Assembly (NCBI RefSeq): GCF_029265375.1
Contig: NZ_JAJUJJ010000004.1
Span: 62,001-126,000, forward strand
Length of the DNA: 64,000 nt
Source: Nesterenkonia sp.
GTDB taxonomy: Bacteria > Actinomycetota > Actinomycetes > Actinomycetales > Micrococcaceae
Reading direction: 5' to 3'
Shown piece by piece: positions 38,399 through 47,922 of this stretch (position 1 is the stretch's first letter; every line of letters starts with the position of its first letter). The position numbers and the translations under genes were made by a program. Below the pieces are notes generated by a model. It saw nothing but the letters and a program-made list of their open reading frames with translations, did no database searches and had not been told where the DNA came from.

Positions 38399-39127
38399 CT
38401 ACTCCGCTGCGCGCTCCCGCGCCACCACGTGCTTGGCCCACAGGTCCGGACGACGGCGCCGGGTCCGCTGCTGGGACTGTTCGCGCCGCCAGGCCTCGAT
38501 CTTGGCGTGATTGCCGGAGAGCAGCACCTCCGGGATGCGGCGGCCGCGCCACTCGGCAGGTTTGGTGTAGACCGGGTACTCCAGCAGGCCGTCGGCGCTG
38601 TGGGACTCCTCGGTGAGGGACTCGGCGTTGCCGATCACCCCGGGGATGAGCCGGGTGATGGCTTCGACCATGACGATGACAGCGGCCTCTCCCCCGTTGA
38701 GCACATAGTCACCGATGCTCAGCCGGTGCACCTGGAAATGCTCCTGGGCCCAGTCGGTGAGCCGCTCGTCGATGCCTTCGAACCGTCCGGGGGCGAAGAC
38801 CAGATGTTCGGCGGCGGCCAGCTCAGCGGCCCGCTGCTGGGTGAACAGCTCTCCGGAGGGGGTGGGCACCACCAGGATGGGCCGCGCGGCTGCGCCGTCG
38901 TCGCTGAGCACGGATTCCAGGGCCTGGGCCCAGGGCTCGGGCTTCATCACCATGCCTGCCCCGCCCCCGGCCGGGGGCGAGTCCACTGTACGGTGCCGGT
39001 CGTGGGTGTAGTCGCGCAGGTTCGTCCGCCGGATCTCCAGCAGTCCGTCCTGCTGGGCGCGGCCGATCAGGGAGAGGTTCAGCGCCTCGAAGTATTCGGG
39101 GAAGATGGAGATCAGGTCCAGTCTCAT
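38399..39127 (-). CDS. trmD: tRNA (guanine37-N1)-methyltransferase
   Basis: SPOUT methyltransferase that modifies G37 next to the anticodon and prevents frameshifting. 242 aa. [43 protein letters not shown] (cofactor-binding knot) and [17 protein letters not shown] are all present. It overlaps rimM by four bases. Confidence 0.97.
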   Translation of the reverse strand: MRLDLISIFPEYFEALNLSLIGRAQQDGLLEIRRTNLRDYTHDRHRTVDSPPAGGGAGMVMKPEPWAQALESVLSDDGAAARPILVVPTPSGELFTQQRAAELAAAEHLVFAPGRFEGIDERLTDWAQEHFQVHRLSIGDYVLNGGEAAVIVMVEAITRLIPGVIGNAESLTEESHSADGLLEYPVYTKPAEWRGRRIPEVLLSGNHAKIEAWRREQSQQRTRRRRPDLWAKHVVARERAAE

Positions 39128-39693
39128 GGGAACAGGCCCTCCGGCGGGGTGAGCCGGATCTGCCGGGAGCCGGGATCGATGTGGGGCACGATGGCCTCCA
39201 CAAACGGCACCAGGACCTCCTCACCGGCCTCGGTGGTGACCACCAGCAGGTCTTGGGCCGGCCCGGTGATCAGCTCTGCCACCACGCCCAGCTTCCGGCC
39301 GGCGGCGTCCACGCAGACCATGCCCTCCAGCTCGTGGCTGTACCAGCCCTCCTCGTCCTCCTGATCGGAGCTGACATCGATGTAGAGGACGGAGCCCCGC
39401 AGCGCCTCGGCCGCGCTGCGGTCGGCGATCTCATCAAAGCCCAGCAGGCAGATCTGCTTGTTCCAGCGCTGCCTGGAGACTGTCAGCACCGAGGTGGTGC
39501 GGTCCTGGGTGTCCCGGCCGGGTTCACGGATGAGCTGGGAGCCAGGCGCCAGGCGCTCGGCCGGTTCGTCCGTGAAGAGCTGAACGGTCACCTCGCCGCG
39601 AATGCCGTGGGGCTTGCCGATACGAGCGACCCGCAACCGCTCCCCGTGATCGGGGCGCGCCTGCGGGCCGTTGCCGTATTCAGATGCAGCCAC
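39124..39693 (-). CDS. rimM: Ribosome maturation factor RimM
   Basis: Assembly factor binding S19 during 30S maturation. 189 aa. [24 protein letters not shown] is the RimM N-terminal domain, and the C-terminal PRC barrel is [25 protein letters not shown] with [15 protein letters not shown] start at 39693. Coupled to trmD downstream. Confidence 0.96.
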   Translation of the reverse strand: MAASEYGNGPQARPDHGERLRVARIGKPHGIRGEVTVQLFTDEPAERLAPGSQLIREPGRDTQDRTTSVLTVSRQRWNKQICLLGFDEIADRSAAEALRGSVLYIDVSSDQEDEEGWYSHELEGMVCVDAAGRKLGVVAELITGPAQDLLVVTTEAGEEVLVPFVEAIVPHIDPGSRQIRLTPPEGLFP

Positions 39694-39711
39694 CGGTGGA
39701 TCCCCGGCTGC

Positions 39712-39969
39712 TCAGCGGCGGCGGTCGGTGTCGACGACGTCGACGCGGACATCCTCGCCGCCGGGAAGCGCTGCCACCACTGTGCGCAGAGACTTTGCAG
39801 TGCGTCCGGCGCGGCCGATGACCCGCCCCAGATCGTCCGGGTTCACCCGGACCTGGAGAGTGTCATAGCGGCGGCCGTTGCGGCGGCGGACGTCGACGTC
39901 GTCGGGCGAGTCGACGATCCCGCGCACCAGGTGCTCCAGCGCATCAGTGATCACAGCGTCGCTGCTCAT
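39712..39969 (-). CDS. khpA: KH-domain RNA-binding protein KhpA
   Basis: 85-aa single KH-domain protein. [15 protein letters not shown] and the KH loop in [19 protein letters not shown] are the family hallmarks. KhpA-type proteins bind many RNAs and influence cell division in other Gram-positives. It overlaps the rpsP stop by four bases, the conserved rpsP-khpA-rimM-trmD order. Confidence 0.95.
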   Translation of the reverse strand: MSSDAVITDALEHLVRGIVDSPDDVDVRRRNGRRYDTLQVRVNPDDLGRVIGRAGRTAKSLRTVVAALPGGEDVRVDVVDTDRRR

Positions 39970-40400
39970 GCTTCAGCCTTCTCCTCGGAGTCCTCGGCGG
40001 GAGTCTCCTCAGCGGCCTCGGCGGCCTCAGCGGGCTCCTCTGCAGGCTTCTTCTCGGTCTTCTCCTGAATGACCGATCCCTTGGAGGGGGCCACGAACTC
40101 CTCAGCGGGAGCCTTGGTCTTCAGGGTGCCCTCGGCGCCGTCGATCCCCTTGAACTTCTGCCAGTCCCCGGTGATCTTCAGCAGGGCCAGCACCTGTTCG
40201 GTGGGCTGGGCGCCCACCGACAGCCAGTACTGGGCCCGCTCGGAGTTGATCTCGATGAACGAGGGCTCCTGGGTGGGGTGGTACTTGCCGATCTCCTCGA
40301 TGTTCTTGCCGTCGCGCTTGGCGCGGGAGTCGGCAACAACAACGCGGTAGTGCGGGCTGCGGATCTTGCCCATCCGCTTCAGACGAATCTTGACTGCCAC
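39966..40400 (-). CDS. rpsP: 30S ribosomal protein S16
   Basis: Small-subunit assembly protein. The first 80 residues are canonical ([52 protein letters not shown]). A 60-residue C-terminal Glu/Ala/Lys-rich extension brings it to 144 aa, common in actinobacteria. The GTG start has GGAG upstream. It heads the rpsP-khpA-rimM-trmD group. Confidence 0.97.
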   Translation of the reverse strand: MAVKIRLKRMGKIRSPHYRVVVADSRAKRDGKNIEEIGKYHPTQEPSFIEINSERAQYWLSVGAQPTEQVLALLKITGDWQKFKGIDGAEGTLKTKAPAEEFVAPSKGSVIQEKTEKKPAEEPAEAAEAAEETPAEDSEEKAEA

Positions 40401-40594
40401 TGGTGTGGTTACTCCTGTATCTCAGTAAGGGTGCGCAGGGGCCTGCTGCCGCGTGGGGTGATGCAACGGCGCCAGGCCGGCGCTGAACGTTGGTCAGGCC
40501 CGCGAGAGTAGAGGGTGCTCGCGCAGCACTGAGCAAAGTACCTGCCCATTGTGCCAGATTCCCGACGGCGGCGCATTCCGCTGCGGTCCGGACG

Positions 40595-42196
40595 CTACTT
40601 CAGATATTTCTCGAAGCCCTTCGGCAGGCTGAGGTCCTCGGGCTTGACCTCGTGGCCGGCGCCGAAGCTGGAGCCGTCCATCTTCTGCTGCGCGGCCTGC
40701 TGGCGCTTCAGCTCGGCTTCGCGGGCCTGCTGGGCGGCCTTGGCCGGATTGCCCGACTTGGCCTTGGTCTTCTTGCCTTTGCCCTTCTTGCGCTTGCCGC
40801 CAGGGGCTCCCATCCCGGGCATTCCTCCCATGCCCGGCGGCATTCCGGGCATGCCCCCGCCGCCGGGCATTCCGCCGCCGGAGGCCATCTTCTTCATCAT
40901 CTTCTGCGCCTGGCCGAAGCGCTCCAGCAGGGAGTTGACCTCGGAGACGTGGACCCCGGAGCCGCGGGCGATGCGGGCCCGGCGGGAGCCGTTGATGATC
41001 TTGGGCGCATTGCGCTCGTGGGGAGTCATCGAGTTGATGATCGCCTCCACGCGGTCCAGCTGGGAGTCGTCGAACTGCTCGAGCTGCTGCCGCATGCCGG
41101 CGGCGCCGGGCATCATGCCCAGCAGCTTCTTCATCGAGCCCATCTTCTTCAGCTGCTGCATCTGAGCGCGGAAGTCCTCGAGGGTGAAGTCCTCCTGGTC
41201 GGCGAACTTCTGAGCCATCTTGGCGGCCTCAGCCTTGTCCCAGGTGGCTTCGGCCTGCTCAATGAGGCTGAGGATGTCGCCCATGTCCAGGATGCGGCGG
41301 GCCATCCGGTCCGGGTGGAAGACTTCGAAGTCCTTCAGGCCCTCACCGGTGGAGGCATACATCACAGGCTTGCCGGTCACCTGGGCCACCGAGAGCGCGG
41401 CACCGCCGCGGGCGTCGCCGTCGAGCTTGGTGAGCACCACGCCGGTGAAGTCCACGCCCTCGTTGAAGGCTTGAGCGGTGTTGACCGCATCCTGACCGAT
41501 CATCGCGTCGATGACGAACAGGGTCTCGTGAGCGCCCACCGCAGTCTTGATGTCCGCGGCCTGCTGCATCAGCTCGGCATCCACGCCCAGGCGGCCGGCG
41601 GTGTCGATGATGACCACATCGTGCAGCTTCTCCCGGGCGTAGTCCACGCCGTCGCGGGCTACCGCCACCGGATCCCCGGTGGGAACCTCGGCCTCGGAGC
41701 TGACGCCGGGGTGCGGCGCGAAGACCGGCACGGAGGCGCGCTCACCGCCGACCTGCAGCTGGGTGACCGCGTTGGGCCGCTGGAGGTCGCAGGCCACCAG
41801 CACCGGCTGGTGCCCCTTATTCTTCAGGTGGAAGGCGAGCTTGCCGGCCAGGGTGGTCTTGCCCGCGCCCTGCAGGCCGGCGAGCATGATGATGGTCGGC
41901 GGCTGCTTGGCGAAGGCCAGTTCACGAGTCTCGCCTCCGAGGATCCCGACGAGCTCCTCGTTGACGATCTTGACCACCTGCTGGCCGGGGTTCAGTGCGC
42001 CGGAGACTTCCGCGCCCAGGGCGCGGGCCTTGACCCGGGCGATGAACTCGCGCACCACTGGGACGGCGACGTCGGCGTCCAGCAGCGCGCGGCGAATCTC
42101 GCGGGCGGTGCCGTCGATATCCGCCTCCGTCAGCTTTCCCTTCCCGCGCAGGTTCTTGAAGGTCGCGGTGAGACGGTCGGAGAGCGAGTTGAACAC
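40595..42196 (-). CDS. ffh: Signal recognition particle protein Ffh
   Basis: SRP54 GTPase that binds signal sequences and 4.5S RNA and targets ribosomes to the membrane through FtsY. 533 aa. N domain, then G1 GLQGAGKTTLAGKL, DLQRPNAVTQLQ, G3 DTAGRLGVD, G4 TKLDGDARGG. The methionine-rich M domain includes MKKLLGMMPG and GSGVHVSEVNSLLERF. A Gly/Met-rich low-complexity stretch near residue 470 and a basic region follow, and the protein ends SLPKGFEKYLK. GTG start with AAGGA upstream. Confidence 0.97.
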   Translation of the reverse strand: MFNSLSDRLTATFKNLRGKGKLTEADIDGTAREIRRALLDADVAVPVVREFIARVKARALGAEVSGALNPGQQVVKIVNEELVGILGGETRELAFAKQPPTIIMLAGLQGAGKTTLAGKLAFHLKNKGHQPVLVACDLQRPNAVTQLQVGGERASVPVFAPHPGVSSEAEVPTGDPVAVARDGVDYAREKLHDVVIIDTAGRLGVDAELMQQAADIKTAVGAHETLFVIDAMIGQDAVNTAQAFNEGVDFTGVVLTKLDGDARGGAALSVAQVTGKPVMYASTGEGLKDFEVFHPDRMARRILDMGDILSLIEQAEATWDKAEAAKMAQKFADQEDFTLEDFRAQMQQLKKMGSMKKLLGMMPGAAGMRQQLEQFDDSQLDRVEAIINSMTPHERNAPKIINGSRRARIARGSGVHVSEVNSLLERFGQAQKMMKKMASGGGMPGGGGMPGMPPGMGGMPGMGAPGGKRKKGKGKKTKAKSGNPAKAAQQAREAELKRQQAAQQKMDGSSFGAGHEVKPEDLSLPKGFEKYLK

Positions 42197-42299
42197 GGTG
42201 TGGTTCCTTACAGGAGTCTTCGAAGGGGCGGCAGCGGCCTTCAGGCTGCGGTGCAGCTGTGGGCCGACAGCTCCGGTGCCAAAGCTCTAGAGTAACAAT

Positions 42300-42896
42300 G
42301 TGAGCCAAACGGAGGACGCACAGGTCATCCAGTCAGCGCTGTCGGCCCACCGCGAATACCTACGGACCGCGGAGGAGGCCCACCGGCGGGCTGCCCGGGC
42401 ACTGTCCGGGCGCGGGGAGCTGCCCTCGGACAGCAGCAGTCCCATCACGCTCTCGGCGGCCCACCGGGCCCGCTGCGCCTCCTTCGCCCAGCGCGGCGAG
42501 TTCGTGGAGCAACTCATCGCCTTCCCCGCCGCGGGCCTGCGCGCTCTGACGGCTCAGGACATGCGGACCCTGCAGGTGCCGGCCCATATCGGCACCGCCG
42601 CGGTGCCGCCAGAAGTGGCGGCACGCATCACCGCCCGGGAGGAGTCCGCCCGCCGCAGCGCCGCCGGCTCAGCGGCCCGGCCCAGCGCAGCAGCTGCGCC
42701 CGGCACGGCTCCGTCGCAGGCTCCCGGATCCCACCTGGGCGGCTCCCCCGCCGGGGCCTCCTCTGCTGCCGACTCGCTCGCTGACCAGGAGATCGCCTCC
42801 CCCGTTCCTCCGCAGCCGAAGCCGGCGTGGCACCGGCGCAGCTTCGAAGAGGTCCTCTACGGGCACTGGCCGGACGATGAGCCGCCCACCCAGTAG
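42300..42896 (+). CDS. Hypothetical protein between ffh and ftsY
   Basis: 198 aa, no family recognised. The first 100 residues are helical (a run of HREYLRTAEEAHRRAARAL type, then an Arg/Ala-rich segment). Residues about 110-170 are Ala/Ser/Pro/Gly-rich and probably disordered. A conserved-looking tail WHRRSFEEVLYGHW ends the protein. No signal peptide or membrane segment. GTG start at 42300: a TAGAGT -10 box (42288-42293) is exactly 6 nt before it, so the mRNA is probably leaderless. It diverges from ffh and runs into the next unknown gene. Confidence 0.65.
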   Translation: MSQTEDAQVIQSALSAHREYLRTAEEAHRRAARALSGRGELPSDSSSPITLSAAHRARCASFAQRGEFVEQLIAFPAAGLRALTAQDMRTLQVPAHIGTAAVPPEVAARITAREESARRSAAGSAARPSAAAAPGTAPSQAPGSHLGGSPAGASSAADSLADQEIASPVPPQPKPAWHRRSFEEVLYGHWPDDEPPTQ

Positions 42897-42906
42897 GATC
42901 GTCTGT

Positions 42907-43812
42907 ATGACAGACCACACCGATGACGTGGCTGCTGAGGGGGCCGGCCGCCGTCCGGACGATGGAGTCTCCGTGGAGAGTCAGGATTCCTCTGCCGCCC
43001 AGCCCGCTCACGACGGCGGGACTGCAGGGCCGGAGAATCTCTCCCGCCCTGCGGAGATCGAGTCCTCCGGCACGCCGCAGACCGAGGACGACGCCGTGGC
43101 GGCCGATGCTTCTGAGGGCGCCAGGGCGGTGGCCCCGGTCAGCGGTGATTCCGGCGTCGAGGACTCCTCGGTGGAGGGCTCCGGGGCCGAAGAGGCCGAC
43201 GTCGAGCCCTCCTCGTCCGAGGAGGCCACCAGTGACGAGACCGCCGGTGAGGATCGCACCGGTGAGCCTCAGCTGCCCACCGATCTGGGTGAGAACGCCC
43301 ACGAAGTGGTCACGGCGCTGCTGGGCCACCAGAAGGACCTGGTGGCGGAGCTGCGCAGCGCCTATGAGCGGCTCGAGCAGGTGCGCGAGGTGGAGCAGGC
43401 CGAGCTGGAGTCCCGGATTGTTCAGCTGGAGTCCCGCGCCTCCGAGACAGACCAGCTGCACGCCCAGCTGCAGGAGCTCAGCTCCCGCACCGCGGCGCTG
43501 GAGGCGGCCCTCGCCGAGCAGAGTCGCACCCCAGAGCAGCTGAAGGCGGAGATCTGCCAGGTGAAGGAGTCCGCGGCCGCGCAGCTGGCCGAGCGGGATG
43601 CGCGCATTGCCGCGCAGAACGCACGGATCGAAGAGCTGGAGAACGCCATCTCCGCTGCCGCGGCGTCGGCTGAGAGCGCCCATGAGAAGCTGCAGGTGCT
43701 GGCGGAGGAGACCGAGTCCAGTCTGCTGCACCGGGTCTCCGAACGTGTCTCCCCTGCCGCTGCGCAGGCACGGAACGCTCTGGGCACGCTTGCCAAACGG
43801 CTGCGCCGCTGA
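42907..43812 (+). CDS. Hypothetical acidic coiled-coil protein
   Basis: 301 aa, no family recognised. Residues 1-120 are very rich in Glu, Asp, Ser and Ala and likely disordered. From about residue 125 to 275 a long coiled coil follows (heptads such as LVAELRSAYERLEQVREVEQ and IAAQNARIEELENAI), ending in a basic tail. No transmembrane segment. The ATG at 42907 is 7 nt after TAGGAT (42894-42899), a -10 box that overlaps the TAG stop of the preceding gene. It sits directly before ftsY, 118 bp away, and could be a cytoskeletal or scaffold protein; function unknown. Confidence 0.68.
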   Translation: MTDHTDDVAAEGAGRRPDDGVSVESQDSSAAQPAHDGGTAGPENLSRPAEIESSGTPQTEDDAVAADASEGARAVAPVSGDSGVEDSSVEGSGAEEADVEPSSSEEATSDETAGEDRTGEPQLPTDLGENAHEVVTALLGHQKDLVAELRSAYERLEQVREVEQAELESRIVQLESRASETDQLHAQLQELSSRTAALEAALAEQSRTPEQLKAEICQVKESAAAQLAERDARIAAQNARIEELENAISAAAASAESAHEKLQVLAEETESSLLHRVSERVSPAAAQARNALGTLAKRLRR

Positions 43813-43930
43813 CCCGCATCCTCCGGAGATCCTGCCCGCCCGAACTGCCGCACGCCCAGCGCCCTGAGACCACCTGCGAGGTGCCGCGGCTGAGCGTACG
43901 GCCAGCTGTCCCTGTGGGAGACTGTCTGAC

Positions 43931-45127
43931 GTGGAAACTTCAGTTCTGATCACATTCGTTGTCCTGGCCGTTGTGCTGCTCGGCGTCGTCGGCGGACTGC
44001 TTGTCCGCGGCCGCACCCTGACGCCGAAGCAGACCAAGAAGCTCTACCCGGAGACCCGCGACGCCGATGATCTCCCGCCGGGAGCGGCTGAGGACGCCGA
44101 GGGCGACACGCTGGTTGCCGACCGCCCGGACACCGCCGAGGCGGACACCGCAGCGCCGCCTGTGGAGCAGGTACCGGCCGAGCCGGAGGTGGAGACTCCC
44201 GAGCCGGTGTCCACTCGGCTCGCTCGGCTACGTGCCCGGCTGGTGAAGTCCAACAATGTCTTCGGCAAGTCGCTGCTGGCCCTGCTGAGTCAGGATCAGA
44301 TCGACGACGACGTCTGGGACGAGATCGAGGAGACGCTGCTCACCGCCGATCTGGGCACTGATTCCACCATGGAGCTGGTGGACACCCTGCGCGAGCGGGT
44401 CACCGTTGAGGGCTCCAAGGATCCCCAGCGGGTGCGCGCGATGCTGCGCGAGGAGCTGATTAAGCTCATCGATCCGACTCTGGATCGCAGCCTGAACACC
44501 GAAGCGGACTCCCGGCCCGCTGTGGTGCTGGTGGTCGGGGTCAACGGCGTCGGCAAGACCACCACGGTCGGGAAGCTCGCCCGGGTGCTGGTGGCTCAGG
44601 ACAAGGACGTGATCCTGGGCGCTGCCGATACCTTCCGTGCGGCAGCAGCCGAGCAGCTGACCACCTGGGGCGCTCGGGTGGGCGTGCCGACCGTCTCCTC
44701 AGAGGTCGAAGGCGCAGATCCGGCGTCGGTGGCCTATGAGGCGGTGGACAAGGCCACTGAGCTGGAGTCCGACGTCGTGCTGGTGGATACCGCTGGACGG
44801 CTGCAGAACAAGGCCAATCTGATGGACGAGCTGGGCAAGGTCAAGCGCGTCATCGAGAAGAAGTCCGAGGTGGATGAGGTGCTGCTGGTGCTGGACGCCA
44901 CCACCGGGCAGAACGGCCTGAACCAGGCGAAGGTGTTCTCCGAGGCGGTGGATGTGACCGGCATCGTGCTGACCAAGCTCGACGGCACCGCCCGCGGCGG
45001 CATCGTGGTAGCTATCCAGCGCCAGCTGGGGGTCCCGGTCAAGCTCATTGGCCTCGGCGAGGGGCCGGACGATCTGGCGCCCTTCGAGACCGAGGCGTTC
45101 GTCGACGCCCTGCTCGAGGAGCAGTAG
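43931..45127 (+). CDS. ftsY: Signal recognition particle receptor FtsY
   Basis: Membrane-bound SRP receptor GTPase. 398 aa. Unlike the purely peripheral E. coli form it begins with a transmembrane helix (VLITFVVLAVVLLGVVGGLLV), then an acidic linker (residues 45-95), then the NG domain: G1 GVNGVGKTTTVGKL, ADTFRAAAAEQL, DTAGRLQNK, TKLDGTARGG and GLGEGPDDL. GTG start at 43931. In the same order on the plus strand as the two unknown genes upstream. Confidence 0.97.
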   Translation: METSVLITFVVLAVVLLGVVGGLLVRGRTLTPKQTKKLYPETRDADDLPPGAAEDAEGDTLVADRPDTAEADTAAPPVEQVPAEPEVETPEPVSTRLARLRARLVKSNNVFGKSLLALLSQDQIDDDVWDEIEETLLTADLGTDSTMELVDTLRERVTVEGSKDPQRVRAMLREELIKLIDPTLDRSLNTEADSRPAVVLVVGVNGVGKTTTVGKLARVLVAQDKDVILGAADTFRAAAAEQLTTWGARVGVPTVSSEVEGADPASVAYEAVDKATELESDVVLVDTAGRLQNKANLMDELGKVKRVIEKKSEVDEVLLVLDATTGQNGLNQAKVFSEAVDVTGIVLTKLDGTARGGIVVAIQRQLGVPVKLIGLGEGPDDLAPFETEAFVDALLEEQ

Positions 45128-45190
45128 GCTCCCGGCAGACCGCTCAGACGTCGGCGGTGCGCAGCCCGTACGTCCGCCCTCCCCCAAGAT

Positions 45191-45228
45191 TTAACGCCGG
45201 GGAAACATCACGGCACCCGCAGTGAAAC
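45191..45228 (+). promoter_or_regulatory. Putative GlnR box upstream of the ammonium transporter
   Basis: TTAAC (45191-45195), 6 nt, GAAAC (45202-45206), then a second GAAAC at 45224-45228, exactly 22 bp after the first. The GlnR consensus of actinobacteria is GTNAC-N6-GAAAC repeated with a 22-bp period. The second GTNAC half is poor. It lies 75 bp before the start codon. Confidence 0.45.
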
Positions 45229-45302
45229 ACGTCGGCAGTTGGATGGTGTCCAGCTCGCACCGGTGAGAGTCGCCGGTGAGTGACGTTTTCCTGGAGGGAC
45301 AC

Positions 45303-46544
45303 ATGGAGATACCTGACGTGACATGGGTCATCGTGGCAGGGGCGCTGGTGCTGTTTATGACGCCGGGCCTGGCGCTCTTCTACGGCGGCTTGTCCCAGAC
45401 CAAGTCCGCGGTCAACATGATGATGATGAGCTTCGCGGCGATGGGCCTGGTCGCCCTGACCTGGGCGCTGTGGGGCAATGCGATCGCAGGTGCTGACGCC
45501 ATCGGCGGCGGACTCTTCGGCAATCCGACAGCGGACTTCGCGCTGGCTGAGTCCTTCGCCGCCGGCGAGGACTCCTTGGTGTGGGTCGGCTTCGGGGCCA
45601 CTTTCGCCATCATCACCACCGCGCTGATCTCCGGAGCCATCGCCGACCGGGCCAAGTTCTCCGCCTGGATGATCTTCGTTCCCGTCTGGGTCACGCTGGT
45701 CTACTGCCCGCTGGCCTTCTGGGTGTGGGGCGATGGCGGCCTGCTGGTCGAGGGCGGCATGATCGGTGACGCGGTCGGCGAGGCAGTCGACTTCGCCGGT
45801 GGGCTGGTGGTGCACATGTGCGCCGGGCTGGCTGCCCTAGCGCTGGTGCTGGTGATCGGCCCGCGCAGCAACTTTGCCCCCAATAAGCCGCATAATGTGC
45901 CGTTCGTGCTGCTGGGGGCTTCTATCCTGTGGTTCGGCTGGTTCGGCTTCAACATTGGTGAGGCTGCTGACGGCGCCCAGGCCAGCCTGAACTGGATCAA
46001 CACGATGCTGGCTCCGGCTGCTGCGCTGGTGGCATGGCTGGTCACTGAGTGGGCCCGTGGGAAGAAGCCCACGCCGGTGGGTGCGGCTTCCGGCATCGTG
46101 GCCGGCCTGGTGGCGATCACTCCTGCAGTGGCGTTCCTGACCCCGCTGGGTGCGATCATCCTGGGCCTGGTTGCCGGTGTGATCTGCTGCTTCGCCGTCG
46201 ACTTCAAGTACGGCAAGTATGACGACACCTTGGATGTGGTCGGCCTGCACTTCGTGGCCGGTCTGTGGGGCACTCTCGCCATCGGCCTGTTCGGTGTGGA
46301 GGAGCTGATCGGTGACGGCCGCAGCGGCATTCTGCTCGGCGGCGGGTTCGACCTGCTGTGGGCCCAGATCGTGGCGTGCGCGATCACGCTGGTGTTCACC
46401 TTCGTGGCCACCTTCATCATCGGGCTCATCATCCAGAAGACCATCGGGTTCCGTGTGGAGCACGAGGTGGAGGAAGGCGGCATTGACGCTGTGGCCCACC
46501 ACACTGAGGCCTACGTGTACGACGAGGCGACGCCTCGCCCCTGA
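45303..46544 (+). CDS. amt: Ammonium transporter
   Basis: Amt/Rh-family channel for ammonium uptake, 413 aa and about 11 transmembrane helices. Typical are WVIVAGALVLFMTPGLALFYGG, the segment FWVWGDGGLLVEGGMIGDAVGEAVDFAGGLVVHMCAGLAAL (conserved D and H of the pore) and GLHFVAGLWGTLAIGLF. I chose ATG 45303 because GGAGG lies 6 nt upstream; the GTG at 45276 is part of the leader. No glnK or glnD follows, although amt is often paired with them. A GlnR-like box precedes it. Confidence 0.95.
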   Translation: MEIPDVTWVIVAGALVLFMTPGLALFYGGLSQTKSAVNMMMMSFAAMGLVALTWALWGNAIAGADAIGGGLFGNPTADFALAESFAAGEDSLVWVGFGATFAIITTALISGAIADRAKFSAWMIFVPVWVTLVYCPLAFWVWGDGGLLVEGGMIGDAVGEAVDFAGGLVVHMCAGLAALALVLVIGPRSNFAPNKPHNVPFVLLGASILWFGWFGFNIGEAADGAQASLNWINTMLAPAAALVAWLVTEWARGKKPTPVGAASGIVAGLVAITPAVAFLTPLGAIILGLVAGVICCFAVDFKYGKYDDTLDVVGLHFVAGLWGTLAIGLFGVEELIGDGRSGILLGGGFDLLWAQIVACAITLVFTFVATFIIGLIIQKTIGFRVEHEVEEGGIDAVAHHTEAYVYDEATPRP

Positions 46545-46563
46545 GCCTGGGGCACATTCCTTC

Positions 46564-46604
46564 AGCGGAGGGCGGAGTCAGCGCTGCTGGCCCCGCCCTC
46601 CGCT
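46564..46604. terminator. Bidirectional terminator between amt and the MFS gene
   Basis: AGCGGAGGGCGG (46564-46575) and CCGCCCTCCGCT (46593-46604) are exact complements around a 17-nt loop, between two convergent stop codons. Confidence 0.8.
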
Positions 46605-46612
46605 GCGCCGGA

Positions 46613-47845
46613 TCAGCCAGCCGCAGCCCTGCGGGCCGGCAGAGTCTCCGGTGCCGCGGTCCAGGCGGCAGCACCGATGAGCATCACGACCCCGGTGACG
46701 CCGAAAGCCCATCCGTAGCTGAGATGGTCCACAATGAGCCCTGCCAGCAGCGGTCCGATGATGGCGCCGAAGTCTTGGGTCATCTGGAAGGTGGAGACCA
46801 CTGAACCGCCATTGCGGCCTTCACCGACGATGTCGGCGACCGCAGCCTGCTGGGCCGGCACAATGAGACCGGTTCCAGCCCCTGCCACCAGGCTCAGCAC
46901 CAGCAGCATCCAGGGGTGGGCAGCTGATCCGAGTGCCGCGGTCGCCAGCCCCGCGATCACCAGCCCGGCCAGGATAGGTGGGCGTCTGCCCCATTCATCG
47001 GAGCGTTTGGCCACGGTGAGCACAACTGCCACGTTGCCGGCTGCGAATGCCGCAAGGGCCACTCCCGCCAACTGGTCGGCGCCGATGAACCACCCGGTGC
47101 CGACGAATGCTGTTGCCGCGAAGAGCGGCACGATGGAGTTTCTGAGCCCGAAGGTGGCCCAGCCGTTGGCGAATCCTGAGGTCAGTGCCGCTCGGTAGCT
47201 GGGCATTCTCCACGCCTCTGCCACAGTGGCGCGGCGCCGGCTGTCCCGGTTGGCGCGGTCTTCCAGTCGTGAGCGGCGCAGCATGACGAACACGATGGCT
47301 GCAGCCAGGATCAGTGCCCCGCCGTAGACCAGGAACGGGACGCGCTGGCCCAGCACCAACAGTGCTGATCCCAGCAGGGGGCCTGCCACGTTTCCGATCA
47401 GAAAGGCCGATGCGTACGCGCCGGAGACCCGTCCGCGGATCTGCGGCGGAGCTTTCCGGGCCAGGAAGGTCATCGCCGAAACGGTGAAGAAGGTGGAGCC
47501 GATCCCGCCGACGGCCCGGAAGATCAGCAGCAGCTCATAGGTGGGGGCGAAGGCCGTGGCGAACATGGAGGCGGCCACGATGAGCAGTCCCACCACATAG
47601 ACCGGTGTCTCTCCCAAGGTCTGGGTCAGCTTGCCGGAGACCGGTGCGAAGATCAGCCGAAACAGGCCGAAGGCGGAGACGACTGCGGAGACCGCCATCG
47701 CGCTGACCCCGAAGTCTGCGGCGTACTGCGGCAGGATGGGGGCGACGATGCCGAAGCCGATGGCGATGATGAAGGCTGAGGCGATCATCACCTTCAGCTC
47801 GGCGGGTATGCGGGGACGCTCAGCGGCTTCGGCGGATGTGCTCAC
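46613..47845 (-). CDS. MFS transporter, DHA1-type drug/metabolite exporter
   Basis: 410-aa membrane protein with 12 hydrophobic helices in two halves. MIASAFIIAIGFGIVAPILPQYA, FRLIFAPVSGKLTQTLGET (motif A-like) and LIVPAQQAAVADIVG are typical of the multidrug-efflux DHA1 branch. The substrate is unknown. GTG start at 47845. It lies 77 bp downstream of the ATP-grasp genes and in the same orientation, so it may export their product, or may simply be a neighbour. Confidence 0.85.
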   Translation of the reverse strand: MSTSAEAAERPRIPAELKVMIASAFIIAIGFGIVAPILPQYAADFGVSAMAVSAVVSAFGLFRLIFAPVSGKLTQTLGETPVYVVGLLIVAASMFATAFAPTYELLLIFRAVGGIGSTFFTVSAMTFLARKAPPQIRGRVSGAYASAFLIGNVAGPLLGSALLVLGQRVPFLVYGGALILAAAIVFVMLRRSRLEDRANRDSRRRATVAEAWRMPSYRAALTSGFANGWATFGLRNSIVPLFAATAFVGTGWFIGADQLAGVALAAFAAGNVAVVLTVAKRSDEWGRRPPILAGLVIAGLATAALGSAAHPWMLLVLSLVAGAGTGLIVPAQQAAVADIVGEGRNGGSVVSTFQMTQDFGAIIGPLLAGLIVDHLSYGWAFGVTGVVMLIGAAAWTAAPETLPARRAAAG

Positions 47846-47922
47846 ATGTGTTCAGCAACGTTGAGCTCCCGCGATGTCTTCCCCGCGCCTCGGCCGCCGG
47901 CAGAATCGCTGAGCAGAGACGC

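Noticed and set aside
40490-42295. 601-codon open frame antisense to ffh
   Set aside because: Low-complexity His/Leu/Gly-rich translation produced by the codon bias of ffh; no family match, no ribosome site.
45276-45302. GTG at 45276 as the start of amt
   Set aside because: GGAGG lies 6 nt before the ATG at 45303 and Amt homology begins there.
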